Positions 27,072-36,397 are shown, counted from the stretch's first letter. The stretch is 64,000 nt of DNA from Simkaniaceae bacterium (GCA_018399075.1 CP073763.1:806001-870000), one strand, 5' to 3'. Numbers and translations: made by a program. The notes: a model not told the origin generated them from the sequence alone.

Positions 27072-27842
27072 ATGGTTCTTATGAAAACACTAGTGATGAA
27101 ATTTGGTGGTGCTGCTCTAGAAACGCCTGAGCACTTTGGAAATATTGCAGACATTATTCGCGAGAAAAAAGGGCGTATTGTTGTCGTTGTCAGCGCTATG
27201 GGGAATGTAACGAATGAGCTTAATTTATTGGCTCATCAAGTCGCTAAGAACCCTTCGAAGCGTGAAATGGATATGCTCCTTTCGGTTGGTGAAAGAATTA
27301 GCATGTCTCTTCTTGCAATGGCTCTTGAAGAGCGAAAGATTCCTGCGATTAGTTTAACGGGAAGTCAATCGGGGATTATCACCTGCAGTCATCATAACGA
27401 AGCATTTATTCAGGATGTGCGTCCGATTCGGATTCAAAAACACCTGGATGAAGGAAAGGTTGTTATTGTTGCCGGTTTTCAGGGTGTGAGCAATGAAAAA
27501 GAGATCACAACACTTGGGCGTGGGGGGAGCGATACCTCTGCGGTAGCCCTTGCTGCTGCGCTTCATGCCGAAAAAGTGGAGTTTTACAAGGATGTTGAAG
27601 GGATTTACTCAAAAGATCCGAAAAAACATCCAGATGCGATTCTTGTTTCTGAACTTTCCTTCGAAGAAGCCTTAACATTTCCTGAATTTGTCCTTCATAA
27701 AAGGGCCATTTTACTTGCATCAAAAAACGGTTTACCCTTACACGTAAAGTCTTTTAAGAAGGAGAAGTGGCAACGGTTTCCTGGAACATGGATTCATGCA
27801 GATGCTACGGAAAAGGGGCCAAAATATGAGGATTATTTCTGA
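27072..27842 (+). CDS. lysC: aspartate kinase, catalytic domain only
   Basis: A 256-residue amino-acid kinase. Aspartokinase signatures are KFGGAALETPEHF (usually KFGGTS), VVVVSAMGNVTNEL, LLSVGERIS, and GRGGSDTSAVALAAALHAEK with YKDVEGIYSKDP. It phosphorylates aspartate in the first step to lysine/diaminopimelate, methionine and threonine; diaminopimelate is needed for peptidoglycan. The protein stops after the kinase domain and has no C-terminal ACT domains, so allosteric feedback by lysine should be missing. ATG 27072 and ATG 27081 are both possible starts and neither has a good ribosome site. It overlaps the next gene by 17 bases. Confidence 0.85.
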   Translation: MVLMKTLVMKFGGAALETPEHFGNIADIIREKKGRIVVVVSAMGNVTNELNLLAHQVAKNPSKREMDMLLSVGERISMSLLAMALEERKIPAISLTGSQSGIITCSHHNEAFIQDVRPIRIQKHLDEGKVVIVAGFQGVSNEKEITTLGRGGSDTSAVALAAALHAEKVEFYKDVEGIYSKDPKKHPDAILVSELSFEEALTFPEFVLHKRAILLASKNGLPLHVKSFKKEKWQRFPGTWIHADATEKGPKYEDYF

Positions 27843-29484
27843 ATTAGCAGATCATCTTTTGCAGAAGGGAGTACCCAGTGCAGAACTTGAGGTTTCTCAT
27901 GACCTCACGCTCCATCTCCTTTCTGAAGACCGCCCATTTATTAGAAAATTTATTCTTAATATGGTAACAAACATTCCATTAAGGAATGCTTTCCCTGATC
28001 GTTTTTCCCTTGACCGCGTGAAAGAAACGCTTCTATTCGCAACTGTCCATTTCAATGAGTCATCACCTGAGCTTCACACGTACTTTGAAAGAATCCTTTA
28101 TGAACTTGAGCTTGGTGTACGTTCCCCTTATCATGCGGCACGGATTTTAGAAATGAAAGTCCTTTCGATGGATGAAAAAAGGGGGCTTATTCAAGACCGA
28201 ATCTTAGGGGCAATCCGCCGCTTCCCCAATCTTTTTGATTATGATCTCTTTTCTGAAATGCAACAATTTTTCCTAACATTCTCAGATCAGTATTTTAGAG
28301 TGAGGAGTGTGAAGGAAGTTTCCCAAACACTTATGGCCCTTAACAGGGTTAGAAAGAAGGTTCTTTTATCAGGAGAGAAGGCTCCTAAGCAGCGCCATGT
28401 TGAGGTCAAAGTTAAAAGGCGTCACCTTAACTTTCCTTTAGGCCATAAGGAAGCTTTAGAAGTTGTGATTGGGATGAATATCCTAAGAGAAAATGAACTC
28501 TTTAAAAAGAGTCATCTCCTTAAAGCGATTCAAAATATCCTTCCTAAAGCAGAGCTTGTTGTGGGAAGTGATTATCTTGATAAGGAAGGGGAAGATCCTC
28601 TCCATCTCATTGCTCTTGAAATAGAAAAAGAAGGAGGTTTTGAGCCAGAAGAAATTTCCGATCTCAAGAGGTGGCTTCCTCGAGCTTTGAAAGGAAAGGT
28701 TGAGCATCTTCAAAGGGCGCTCTTTATGCCACGCAATGAAGAAGAAATTCTAAAGTATGTTGTGACTTTAGGGCAGGAGCTTCGCTTTGCAAGAGATCTT
28801 CCGCAGGTTATCCTTTCTTTTGAGAAGCAAACAGAAACAAAGCTTATTTTTACGGTAATTTTAGCTCGCCTATTACTCCCAAACTCACCTCCTTTAGAAG
28901 ATGTTCTTCTTGCTTCTCCTCTCCGCCCTAAAATCGATCGGATCAAGCAGCTCGGAATGCTTCGAAAAAAATATCCTAAGGAGGCGGCAGTCTTTAAAGT
29001 TGAACTACCCCTGAACGAATTTTTGCGTGAGGACCACTCGATAGATCTTTATAAAGCCCGGCAAAATATTCTTCATAAGCTCCATGCTATCTTTGGAGAG
29101 ATTCGAGACTACAATGGGGGAATGATTTCAAAACAAAATGAGGTGTTTAAGGCTTTGGAAAAGACGCTTGGCTCAATCGCTATGAGGCACCACCATCTTC
29201 TTGAAAATTTCTTTCACTCTCTATTCCCTCTTGAAAAGAGGAGTTTTCTTGATCCTAAATTGTTAAAAAATCTTTTCCTTCTCCTCCTTGAAAAAATGCA
29301 AACGCAACAAGATTTCGTGACAAAAGAGGAGGAAGGACAATTTTTCATTGTGGGTGATAATGCGACTTTAGAAAAATTTCAAGATATTTCAAATTCTTTG
29401 ATTACTTTAGATCTTGAATATGATGAGAGAACCTACCATGGTTTAATCACAAACTTTGATAATATTAGAGGAATAGGTTTATAA
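27826..29484 (+). CDS. large protein of unknown function between lysC and rpe
   Basis: A 552-residue soluble, largely helical protein starting at ATG 27826 (AGGGG ribosome site) and overlapping lysC by 17 bases. I do not recognise the family. Visible traits: no signal peptide or membrane segment; an N-terminal helical part (RIISELADHLLQKG), basic stretch KVKRRHLNFPLGHKEALEVV, and a C-terminal part rich in His and Leu (MRHHHLLENFFHSLFPLEKR). Its tight position in the lysC-rpe operon suggests a cytoplasmic housekeeping or regulatory role, but nothing more specific can be said. Confidence 0.7.
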   Translation: MRIISELADHLLQKGVPSAELEVSHDLTLHLLSEDRPFIRKFILNMVTNIPLRNAFPDRFSLDRVKETLLFATVHFNESSPELHTYFERILYELELGVRSPYHAARILEMKVLSMDEKRGLIQDRILGAIRRFPNLFDYDLFSEMQQFFLTFSDQYFRVRSVKEVSQTLMALNRVRKKVLLSGEKAPKQRHVEVKVKRRHLNFPLGHKEALEVVIGMNILRENELFKKSHLLKAIQNILPKAELVVGSDYLDKEGEDPLHLIALEIEKEGGFEPEEISDLKRWLPRALKGKVEHLQRALFMPRNEEEILKYVVTLGQELRFARDLPQVILSFEKQTETKLIFTVILARLLLPNSPPLEDVLLASPLRPKIDRIKQLGMLRKKYPKEAAVFKVELPLNEFLREDHSIDLYKARQNILHKLHAIFGEIRDYNGGMISKQNEVFKALEKTLGSIAMRHHHLLENFFHSLFPLEKRSFLDPKLLKNLFLLLLEKMQTQQDFVTKEEEGQFFIVGDNATLEKFQDISNSLITLDLEYDERTYHGLITNFDNIRGIGL

Positions 29485-29494
29485 TCGAAAGCAT

Positions 29495-30196
29495 ATGGCA
29501 ACTGATGACACAATTTTTATTGAACCTTCGATTTTTGCAGCTGATTTTGGCCACCTAGCTGATGAAGCAAAACGGGTAGAACAGGCTGGAGCTGATGCTA
29601 TTCATTTCGATATTATGGATGGCCACTTTGTTCCCAATTTATCTTTAAGTCCGAAAGGGCTTGCTGCAATTAACCGGGCAACTGATCTTTATCTTGATGT
29701 TCACATTATGGTTTATAACCCTTTTGATTATGTTGAGAGGTTGATTGAAAATGGGGCTGATTGCATCACTTTTCATGTGGAAGCAACCGAAGATGTTGAG
29801 GCTACCCTGGATTACATCCGGAAGTGTGGTGTTCATGTAGGACTTGCTTTTTGTCCTGAAACATCTGAATCTCTTATTCCTAAATACCTTGATAAATGTG
29901 ATAAAATACTCCTGATGACCGTTCACCCTGGATTTGGAGGGCAAGCCTTTATCCCTGAGGTTTTGGATAAAATCGAGTTTGCAAGAGGTCTTTGCGATAA
30001 GTTAAATATTCGGAAAGGGGGTAAGGTTCCTAAAGAAGGAGAATCTCTACCTCCTTTTGATATCCAAGTGGATGGGGGCATTGATGATCAAACAGCCTCG
30101 CAAGTTATTAAAGCCGGGGCGAACCATCTTGTAGCTGGGACCTATCTCTTCAAAGGTGAAGGGATGAAGGAAAAAATCAAAGGACTCCGCGGATGA
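29495..30196 (+). CDS. rpe: ribulose-phosphate 3-epimerase
   Basis: A 233-residue TIM-barrel enzyme interconverting ribulose-5-phosphate and xylulose-5-phosphate in the pentose phosphate pathway. Motifs: EPSIFAADFGHLADE, HFDIMDGHFVPNLS (metal-binding His/Asp), DVHIMVYNP, MTVHPGFGGQ and DIQVDGGI with the second Asp, then AGANHLVAGTYLF. A short insertion (NIRKGGKVPKEGESLPP) before the last strands is slightly unusual. Its 3' end overlaps the yvcK-like gene by four bases. The rpe-efp-accB-accC order is chlamydial (CT121-CT124). Confidence 0.95.
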   Translation: MATDDTIFIEPSIFAADFGHLADEAKRVEQAGADAIHFDIMDGHFVPNLSLSPKGLAAINRATDLYLDVHIMVYNPFDYVERLIENGADCITFHVEATEDVEATLDYIRKCGVHVGLAFCPETSESLIPKYLDKCDKILLMTVHPGFGGQAFIPEVLDKIEFARGLCDKLNIRKGGKVPKEGESLPPFDIQVDGGIDDQTASQVIKAGANHLVAGTYLFKGEGMKEKIKGLRG

Positions 30197-31158
30197 AAAA
30201 GATCGTTGTGATGGGTGGTGGAACGGGAAATTTTACCGTTCTTCGTGGCCTAAAAAAGCATAACGTTGATCTGAGCGCGATTGTTTCAATGGCAGATGAT
30301 GGAGGAAGTACAGGAATTCTTCGTGATGAACTCGGTGTTTTACCTCCTGGAGATGTCAGACAATGTTTAGTGGCCCTTTCTGACTCTTCCCGCTTGATGC
30401 GGAGTGTCATGAATTATCGGTTCGAAAATGGAGGGCTTGGGGGCCACAGCTTAGGGAATCTATTTATTTCTGCCTTAGAAAAAGTGACAGGAAGTTTCGA
30501 GAGAGCTGTTGAAGAGATGGGGCGTATCCTCTTTATTAAGGGGAAAGTGATTCCAGTAACGACTCACCAAGTTCGACTGAAGATGATTCTTAATAACCGG
30601 AAGGTTTTGGAGGGGGAAAAAGAGATTTATCTCTCCCACGAAATCGATAAAGGCTATAACAAAATTTATCTCGAACCCTTTCCTGAATCTAACCCTCATG
30701 CCATAAGTGAAATCCGCAATGCCGACTTGATTATTCTAGGTCCGGGGGGGCTTCATACTTCAATTATTCCAAACCTTTTGGTTGGAGGGGTTAGCAAGGC
30801 TTTAAAAGAGTCTCATGCTAAGAAGATTTTTATTGCTAATTTGATGAATCGAAAAGGGCAAACGACAGGATATAAAGTCAGCAACTATTTAAATGAGATT
30901 GTGAAACATTTAGGGGAAGATATTTTTGACTATGTCCTTGTGAATAGCCAGATGCCCGACCAAGAACTCATTGAAAAGTATGCAGAAGAAGGGGAGCTTG
31001 TAGAAAATGATATGAGTGGACCAAGGATCATATCAGCCCCTCTTTTAGGAGAAATTTCAGAAAGTCGAAAAGGTGATACTCTGATTAAAAGGAGCTTAAT
31101 CCGTCATAATTCAAAACAAGTAACAAAAGAGTTAATGAAAATTGTTGATCATCTTTGA
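30193..31158 (+). CDS. yvcK: YvcK/CofD-like gluconeogenesis factor family protein
   Basis: A 321-residue protein with the YvcK/CofD Rossmann signature GGGTGNFTVLRGLKK, the SMADDGGSTGILRDELG motif and LPPGDVRQCLVALS. Homologues such as B. subtilis YvcK bind UDP-sugars and are needed for correct cell-wall synthesis on gluconeogenic substrates. It is inserted between rpe and efp, an interval without this gene in Chlamydia. Overlaps of 4 bases with rpe and 17 with the HAD gene indicate co-translation. Confidence 0.88.
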   Translation: MKKIVVMGGGTGNFTVLRGLKKHNVDLSAIVSMADDGGSTGILRDELGVLPPGDVRQCLVALSDSSRLMRSVMNYRFENGGLGGHSLGNLFISALEKVTGSFERAVEEMGRILFIKGKVIPVTTHQVRLKMILNNRKVLEGEKEIYLSHEIDKGYNKIYLEPFPESNPHAISEIRNADLIILGPGGLHTSIIPNLLVGGVSKALKESHAKKIFIANLMNRKGQTTGYKVSNYLNEIVKHLGEDIFDYVLVNSQMPDQELIEKYAEEGELVENDMSGPRIISAPLLGEISESRKGDTLIKRSLIRHNSKQVTKELMKIVDHL

Positions 31159-31819
31159 TTTAGACGACACACTCATCGATACGAGTGGTTCGATACTGCC
31201 AGGTGTTTTAAAAAATGCCCTCAAAGAAATGGAGGGTGTGGGCCTCTCGATGGCAAATTTCAATCGCTCTTATGAAGAACTCTTGAGGCTAAATACTTAT
31301 CACCTTAGCTCTGGTGAGGCAATCAAAGAATTCTTGGAGATCAATGGCGCTCCGGTTCATTGTTTAGATGTGGCTCTTAATGCTGTCTACGAATGCCCCG
31401 TTTTTAATCAGCCAATCCAACCTGTAGAAGATGCGATCGAAGTCCTTCAAGAGCTTTCAAGTAGTCACCCTCTTGTTTTAGTTACAAAAGGGAAAGAGAA
31501 AATCCAACGGGAAAAAATGAAGCGAGCAGGGATATCAGCTCAATTTTTTACTAAGCTTTATTTTTGCACGGATGGAAATAAAAAAAAGATTTATCAAAAA
31601 GTGAGTGAAGAGATGGGAATCTCTCCATTAAATGCTTTAGTTTGCGGAGACAGAATTTCACTGGATCTCACTCCTGCTAAAGAACTTGGGTACAAAACTG
31701 TTCAGCTCAAATGGGGAAGAGGGTTAGGTAATACTGGATTTAAAAAGGACGTCGATTATACCATTTTATATCTGAAAGAGTTGAAGACCCTTTTGGAAAC
31801 CTTTAAAATAGTTGGTTAA
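31142..31819 (+). CDS. HAD-superfamily hydrolase
   Basis: A 225-residue HAD phosphatase: motif I IIFDLDDTLIDT at the very N-terminus, a helical cap, motif II LVLVTKGK, motif III Lys and motif IV CGDRISLDL. The only available starts are TTG at 31142 or 31145, inside the end of the yvcK-like gene; an upstream stop in frame excludes longer versions. Substrate unknown. It belongs to the rpe-efp operon. Confidence 0.85.
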   Translation: MLIIFDLDDTLIDTSGSILPGVLKNALKEMEGVGLSMANFNRSYEELLRLNTYHLSSGEAIKEFLEINGAPVHCLDVALNAVYECPVFNQPIQPVEDAIEVLQELSSSHPLVLVTKGKEKIQREKMKRAGISAQFFTKLYFCTDGNKKKIYQKVSEEMGISPLNALVCGDRISLDLTPAKELGYKTVQLKWGRGLGNTGFKKDVDYTILYLKELKTLLETFKIVG

Positions 31820-31825
31820 CAATAC

Positions 31826-32386
31826 ATGGCAACAACAAGCAACCAAATTTCACCTGGAACGACCCTTTCTCTCGATGGAAAAATCTATCGAGTGGAGACA
31901 AGCGTCAAAGTAACTGTCGCTAAGGGAGTCCCCTTTATTAAGACTAAGCTCAAGAATCTTATGTCTGATGAGGTCATTGAGAAGAACTTCAAAGTGGATC
32001 AAGCCATTGAAGAAGTTACTCTAAGTGAAAGACGTTTAGAGTTTCTTTATTTAGAAGGGAAAGACTATCTTTTTCTCGATATTGATGAGCTCGATGAAGT
32101 GCTTGTTTCTACAGATGTTGTGGGTGATAAAGTTAACTACTTGAAAGAGGGGATACAAATTAAAGCAATGTTTTATGGAGAGACGATTTTCTCTATAGAG
32201 CTCCCACAATTTTTAGAGCTTATGATTGTTAAGCTTGAAGATGTGAAATCAAAAGTTTCTGTCTCATCAGCAAGTAAGATTGCTATCTTAGAGACTGGGG
32301 CAAAAGTAGAAGTACCATTATTTATCGAAGTGGGTGATATCATTAAGGTTGATACCCACCTTGGCGAATATGTACAGAGAATCTAA
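31826..32386 (+). CDS. efp: translation elongation factor P
   Basis: A 186-residue EF-P with the three-domain OB arrangement: NQISPGTTLSLDGKIYRVET, the modifiable loop FIKTKLKNLMSD, RRLEFLYLEGKDYLFLDIDE and the C-terminal VEVPLFIEVGDIIKVDTHLG. EF-P relieves ribosome stalling at polyproline. Chlamydiae often have two EF-P copies; the one next to accB-accC corresponds to CT122. Confidence 0.95.
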   Translation: MATTSNQISPGTTLSLDGKIYRVETSVKVTVAKGVPFIKTKLKNLMSDEVIEKNFKVDQAIEEVTLSERRLEFLYLEGKDYLFLDIDELDEVLVSTDVVGDKVNYLKEGIQIKAMFYGETIFSIELPQFLELMIVKLEDVKSKVSVSSASKIAILETGAKVEVPLFIEVGDIIKVDTHLGEYVQRI

Positions 32387-32406
32387 TTCTATTTAGGAGA
32401 TAGATA

Positions 32407-32871
32407 GTGGATTTAGAAAAAATTAAAGAACTCATGGCCGCAATGGAAGATAAGGGAATGACTAAAGTTGCCCTTAAGGACAAAAATGGCTTTGAGCTAG
32501 AACTTGAAAGAGGAAATGCTTTTGAAGCGGTTCCATATGTGCAACCTATTGCTGCCCCGGCTCCACGACTAGAGTCGCAAATGCAAGAAAATCAGCCTCA
32601 AAATGCAGTTATTCCTGAACAAATTGAATCTAAGAGTGGACATGAAGTCACCTCTCCGATGGTAGGAACCTTTTATTTATTACCTTCTCCCGAGGCAGAA
32701 CCCTTTGTAAAAGTGGGTGACACTGTCACTGAAGAGACTGTTATTGGAATTGTTGAAGCAATGAAGGTGATGAATGAAATCAAAGCAGGAAAAAGTGGTA
32801 CAGTTACTGAGTTTTTTGTTGATAATGCTCATCCTGTAGAATTTGGAACAAAACTCTTAAAGCTTGTGTAA
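32407..32871 (+). CDS. accB: biotin carboxyl carrier protein of acetyl-CoA carboxylase
   Basis: A 154-residue BCCP. The C-terminal biotinyl domain carries the attachment motif EAMKVMNE; the N-terminal helix (MDLEKIKELMAAMEDKGMTK) and a Pro/Ala-Gln linker are typical. Translation starts at GTG 32407 with AGGAG upstream. It works with AccC, three bases downstream, to feed malonyl-CoA synthesis; accA and accD are not in the window. Confidence 0.95.
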   Translation: MDLEKIKELMAAMEDKGMTKVALKDKNGFELELERGNAFEAVPYVQPIAAPAPRLESQMQENQPQNAVIPEQIESKSGHEVTSPMVGTFYLLPSPEAEPFVKVGDTVTEETVIGIVEAMKVMNEIKAGKSGTVTEFFVDNAHPVEFGTKLLKLV

Positions 32872-32874
32872 GTC

Positions 32875-34302
32875 ATGAAAAAAGTCTTAGTTGCTAATAG
32901 GGGTGAAATTGCTGTTCGAATCATTCGAGCTTGTCATGATCTGGGATTGCAGACCGTTGCTGTTTACTCGAAGGCAGATGCTGAAGCGTTGCATGTGCTT
33001 CATGCTGATGAAGCGATCTGCATTGGAGAAGCTCCCTCGAACCAGTCCTATCTTAAAATTCCGAACATCCTTTCTGCCTGTGAAATCACGGGAGCAGATG
33101 CGATTCATCCTGGTTATGGCTTCTTAAGTGAAAACCCGAATTTTGCTTCGATTTGTGAAAGTTGTGGCATTACCTTTATTGGCCCTTCGGCAAAGACGAT
33201 TGGACTCCTTGGCGATAAAGCTCAAGCGAAGAGCATTGCTAAAAGTGTCCGATGTCCTGTGATTCCGGGTTCCAATGGGATTGTTGAAACAGTTGATATA
33301 GCTCTAAAAGAGGCGAAGAAAATTGGATTTCCTGTGTTCATCAAGGCTACTGCTGGTGGTGGAGGTAAAGGAATCCGTATTGCTCAAGATGCTGATGATT
33401 TTGTAAGACAATTTACAGCAGCACGGACAGAAGCAGAAATCTCCTTTGGGAATCCCGATATCTATCTTGAAAAAATGATCATGAACCCCCGCCATATAGA
33501 AATACAAATTTTGGGCGATAAATATGGTAATTATGTCCATTTAGGGGAAAGAGACTGCACCATTCAAAGAAGGCGTCAAAAGCTTATAGAAGAAACTCCT
33601 AGTCCCGTTCTGACTCCAAACCTTCGAAAGAAAATGGGAGATGCTGCTGTTCATCTAGTAAAAGCTGCTAAGTATCATACGGTTGGAACTGTTGAGTTTC
33701 TTTTAGATGAAAAAAGAAACTTCTATTTTATGGAAGTGAATACCCGTATCCAAGTAGAACATACCATTTCAGAAGAGCTAACGGGAATCGATCTCGTCAA
33801 AGAACAAATTAAAATGGCAATGGGAGAAAAGCTTACCTACAAGCAAAAGAATATCCGCTTTGAGGGACACATTTTCGAATTCCGGATTAACGCTGAAAAC
33901 CCTTCGAACAATTTTATGCCCTCACCAGGCTTACTGGAGTATTATATTCCTCCAGGTGGGCCTAATGTACGAGTGGATAGCGCTTGTTATTCTGGTTACA
34001 GGATCCCTCCCTATTATGATTCGATGATTGCAAAACTCATTGTCAAAGGAAAAGATCGTGAGGATGCGATAGAAATTTCGAAGCGGGCTCTCCGCGAATT
34101 TCATATTGGTGGCGTTGATTCCACCATACCTTTTCACCAATATATGCTTCATAACCCTACCTTCCTATTAGGAGAAGATTATAATCTTGATTTTATCGAT
34201 CGCCTGATTGAAGAAGGATGCAACTTTGTACATGATGAACCAAAAAATAGTGCAGAAGAAACAGCCCCCGGGCAAAGAACTCCAGCTACAACTCCTAATT
34301 GA
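32875..34302 (+). CDS. accC: biotin carboxylase subunit of acetyl-CoA carboxylase
   Basis: A 475-residue ATP-grasp biotin carboxylase: MKKVLVANRGEIAVRIIRAC, the Gly-rich ATP loop KATAGGGGKGIRIAQ, GERDCTIQRRRQKLIEETPS, and MEVNTRIQVEHTISEELTGI. It carboxylates the biotin of AccB using bicarbonate and ATP. The last ~25 residues ([21 protein letters not shown] region) are a non-conserved tail that overlaps the start of hpt, so the stop may have drifted downstream. Confidence 0.96.
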   Translation: MKKVLVANRGEIAVRIIRACHDLGLQTVAVYSKADAEALHVLHADEAICIGEAPSNQSYLKIPNILSACEITGADAIHPGYGFLSENPNFASICESCGITFIGPSAKTIGLLGDKAQAKSIAKSVRCPVIPGSNGIVETVDIALKEAKKIGFPVFIKATAGGGGKGIRIAQDADDFVRQFTAARTEAEISFGNPDIYLEKMIMNPRHIEIQILGDKYGNYVHLGERDCTIQRRRQKLIEETPSPVLTPNLRKKMGDAAVHLVKAAKYHTVGTVEFLLDEKRNFYFMEVNTRIQVEHTISEELTGIDLVKEQIKMAMGEKLTYKQKNIRFEGHIFEFRINAENPSNNFMPSPGLLEYYIPPGGPNVRVDSACYSGYRIPPYYDSMIAKLIVKGKDREDAIEISKRALREFHIGGVDSTIPFHQYMLHNPTFLLGEDYNLDFIDRLIEEGCNFVHDEPKNSAEETAPGQRTPATTPN

Positions 34303-34789
34303 TGCTGATCAAATTGAAGAGCGTCTCGAAAGAGTCGCCCGTCAGTTAGAGAAAAACTATGATGCGCAAGAACTCACAATTGTAATGATCATGAAAGGAT
34401 CCTTTATTCTTATTGCTGATCTTATGAGACACCTTCATCTCCCCGTTCGTTTAGATCCTATCTATTGTTCAAGCTATGGGAATGGAAGGAAGGGAGAACT
34501 TACCGTTGAAGGAATTGATGGCTTAGAAATTCAGGGAAAGAACATCCTTGTGGTTGATGATATCTTTGATACCGGTGAAACCCTTGCAGAGGTAGTTTCT
34601 CAAATAGAAAAGAAAAATCCCGCTTCCTTAAAATCCCTTGTTCTCCTCTCTAAGGATGTTCCTCATAACACCGATTATCGCCCGGATTTTGCGTTATTTG
34701 ATATTGAAGACCGTTTCGTAGTCGGGTATGGTTTAGATTATAAAGAGTATTACCGGGGTCTTCCCGACATTTACGCTATAGAGATGTGA
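34232..34789 (+). CDS. hpt: hypoxanthine-guanine phosphoribosyltransferase
   Basis: About 185 residues. The type I PRTase PRPP-binding motif is clear ([17 protein letters not shown]), together with [19 protein letters not shown] and [20 protein letters not shown]. It salvages hypoxanthine/guanine with PRPP. The ATG at 34232 lies ~70 bases inside accC; a TTG at 34208 is also open. A purine-salvage PRTase is notable because Chlamydia largely imports nucleotides. Confidence 0.9.
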   Translation: MMNQKIVQKKQPPGKELQLQLLIDADQIEERLERVARQLEKNYDAQELTIVMIMKGSFILIADLMRHLHLPVRLDPIYCSSYGNGRKGELTVEGIDGLEIQGKNILVVDDIFDTGETLAEVVSQIEKKNPASLKSLVLLSKDVPHNTDYRPDFALFDIEDRFVVGYGLDYKEYYRGLPDIYAIEM

Positions 34790-34796
34790 TTTAACT

Positions 34797-35597
34797 ATGA
34801 AAGGTATTATCTTAGCAGGGGGACTTGGCACCCGCCTACACCCTCTAACTCTCGCTACGAGTAAGCAACTCCTGCCTATCTATGATAAACCAATGATCTA
34901 CTATCCTCTTTCAACCCTCATGCAAGCGGGCATTCGTGATATCCTCATCATCTCAACTGATCACGATCTACCCCGGTTTCAAACGCTCCTGAAAGATGGT
35001 TCTCATTTAGGCCTCAAGATCTCTTATGCTATTCAGAAGGAACCTAATGGAATCGCAGAAGCCTTTATTATTGCAGAAGAGTTTATTGAAGACCAAAATG
35101 TCGCTTTAATTCTTGGGGATAATATCTTTTATGGAGAGCATCTAAGCGCCCTTCTAAAAAGCTGTGGAACTCTCGAGTCAGGAGGAGTGATTTTTGGTTA
35201 CCAAGTCAAAGATCCTGAAAGATATGGTGTTGTTGCTTTTGATAATGATAAACAGGTGACAAACATCATTGAAAAGCCTCAAGATCCTCCTTCTCATTAT
35301 GCTGTTACAGGGCTTTACTTCTATGATAATGATGTCATTTCGATTGCAAAATTGCTTAAACCTTCAGCGCGTGGCGAACTTGAAATTACCGATGTCAACC
35401 GAGCCTACCTTGAAAGGGGAGATCTAAGGGTCCACCTTTTTGATTCAGGCTTTGCCTGGCTCGATACGGGGACCTTTGAAGCCCTTCACCAAGCCTCAAA
35501 TTACGTTCAAATCATTCAAGAGCGTCAGGGAATCCAGATCGGTGCTGTCGAGGAAATCGCCCTCCAAAATGGGTGGGTTTCTCCTGTTATATCTTAA
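34797..35597 (+). CDS. rmlA: glucose-1-phosphate thymidylyltransferase (RmlA), shortened C-terminus
   Basis: A 266-residue sugar nucleotidyltransferase: [20 protein letters not shown] with [20 protein letters not shown], then [29 protein letters not shown] and [18 protein letters not shown], and the [10 protein letters not shown] motif. It should make dTDP-glucose. The protein ends at [15 protein letters not shown], about 25 residues before the usual RmlA end, and overlaps the convergent nucleosidase gene by 11 bases. No rmlB, rmlC or rmlD is nearby, so its product is probably used in another glycan pathway or genes lie elsewhere. Confidence 0.93.
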   Translation: MKGIILAGGLGTRLHPLTLATSKQLLPIYDKPMIYYPLSTLMQAGIRDILIISTDHDLPRFQTLLKDGSHLGLKISYAIQKEPNGIAEAFIIAEEFIEDQNVALILGDNIFYGEHLSALLKSCGTLESGGVIFGYQVKDPERYGVVAFDNDKQVTNIIEKPQDPPSHYAVTGLYFYDNDVISIAKLLKPSARGELEITDVNRAYLERGDLRVHLFDSGFAWLDTGTFEALHQASNYVQIIQERQGIQIGAVEEIALQNGWVSPVIS

Positions 35598-36396
35598 CCG
35601 GAATTGCTTCAATGTGCTCTTTTATAAAAGAGAGAACCTCTTCTGCGGTTTTTTTCTCTAAAAGATCTCGAGAAAGAAGAATCTGATCAGCACAAAGAAG
35701 GTGCCACCGCTGCAAAAGTTTTCTTAACTCCAGCGTCTCAAGAGTTGTGAAGTGCCACCGTTTGATAAACTCATCGAGAAATGGGGTTTCTTCTGGGGCA
35801 ATTTCATCTATAAGTATGTGCATTTCGGAGATGACGGATCGAATCAAATCCACATGATTATAGATAAGAGAGTGGACTTCTTTTTTTGTCACCTCCTTGG
35901 CAGGATGAGCTCTATTATCTGAAATTACTTTAAAAACATGGATCATCTCAATCGGGGAGATTTTTGAGGCAATCGCATAAAACCCTGCTGCCTCCATGTC
36001 ATAAACCTGATTCGTCGGATAGCCATGATCAGGGTTTTCAATAGTGATACACTCTTCCGTACGACAAGGGGGATCAAAAGCAAAAGAGGGGAAGTACTGA
36101 GCCTTACGCGCCCCGTCAACGATTTTATTCACCAAAAGGGGAGTTCCTAGTTTTAGAGAGCGATGGCCCCCTACACCCACATTCAGCCACCCATAAATAT
36201 CTTCATCACGATGAATTCCTGCCAAATAAGCACATGCCGCTCCTGCTTTAATCTTACCCACGCCGGAAACAATCAGTTTAATCCCTTCATTTTCATAGAT
36301 AGGAAAAAGGTGTGTTCCTGATAGAGGTTTAAGGTTTAATGCTTCAATTAGGGGAGTGGCTTCTGCTTTTAGTGCCACTTCGATGCAAATCGTCAT
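35587..36396 (-). CDS. PNP/MTAN-superfamily nucleosidase with helical C-terminal extension
   Basis: A 269-residue protein. Residues 1-175 fit the purine nucleoside phosphorylase/MTA-SAH nucleosidase fold: [67 protein letters not shown] (base/ribose Glu) and FKVISDNR (catalytic Asp). The last ~90 residues are helical and not part of the classical domain. Chlamydiae use a related enzyme as futalosine hydrolase in menaquinone synthesis; MTA/SAH hydrolysis is the other option and the sequence does not decide. Single minus-strand gene, tail-to-tail with rmlA. Confidence 0.8.
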   Translation of the reverse strand: MTICIEVALKAEATPLIEALNLKPLSGTHLFPIYENEGIKLIVSGVGKIKAGAACAYLAGIHRDEDIYGWLNVGVGGHRSLKLGTPLLVNKIVDGARKAQYFPSFAFDPPCRTEECITIENPDHGYPTNQVYDMEAAGFYAIASKISPIEMIHVFKVISDNRAHPAKEVTKKEVHSLIYNHVDLIRSVISEMHILIDEIAPEETPFLDEFIKRWHFTTLETLELRKLLQRWHLLCADQILLSRDLLEKKTAEEVLSFIKEHIEAIPVKI

Positions 36397-36397
36397 A
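36379..36397. repeat. 19-bp direct repeat, copy A
   Basis: TTCGATGCAAATCGTCATA covers the first codons of the nucleosidase gene. An identical copy is at 39925-39943 in the 3' end of rsmI. The two copies bracket a ~3.5-kb segment with the membrane protein, the autotransporter and the nth remnant. Confidence 0.6.

Larger units (their letters stand above)
24472..27085 (+). repeat. tandem duplication (two ~1.3-kb units)
   Basis: Unit 1 (about 24472-25750) and unit 2 (about 25781-27085) share, in order, a TTTAAA-17-TATAAT promoter, an AAGAAGGGAGGA ribosome site, a paralogous gene, a conserved 3' leader to a GC-rich terminator, and a block beginning TAGATTTCAAACG and ending TGGTTCTTAT (25709-25746 and 27044-27081). 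In unit 2 that block is the start of lysC; in unit 1 it is a fossil lysC start. Confidence 0.75.
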
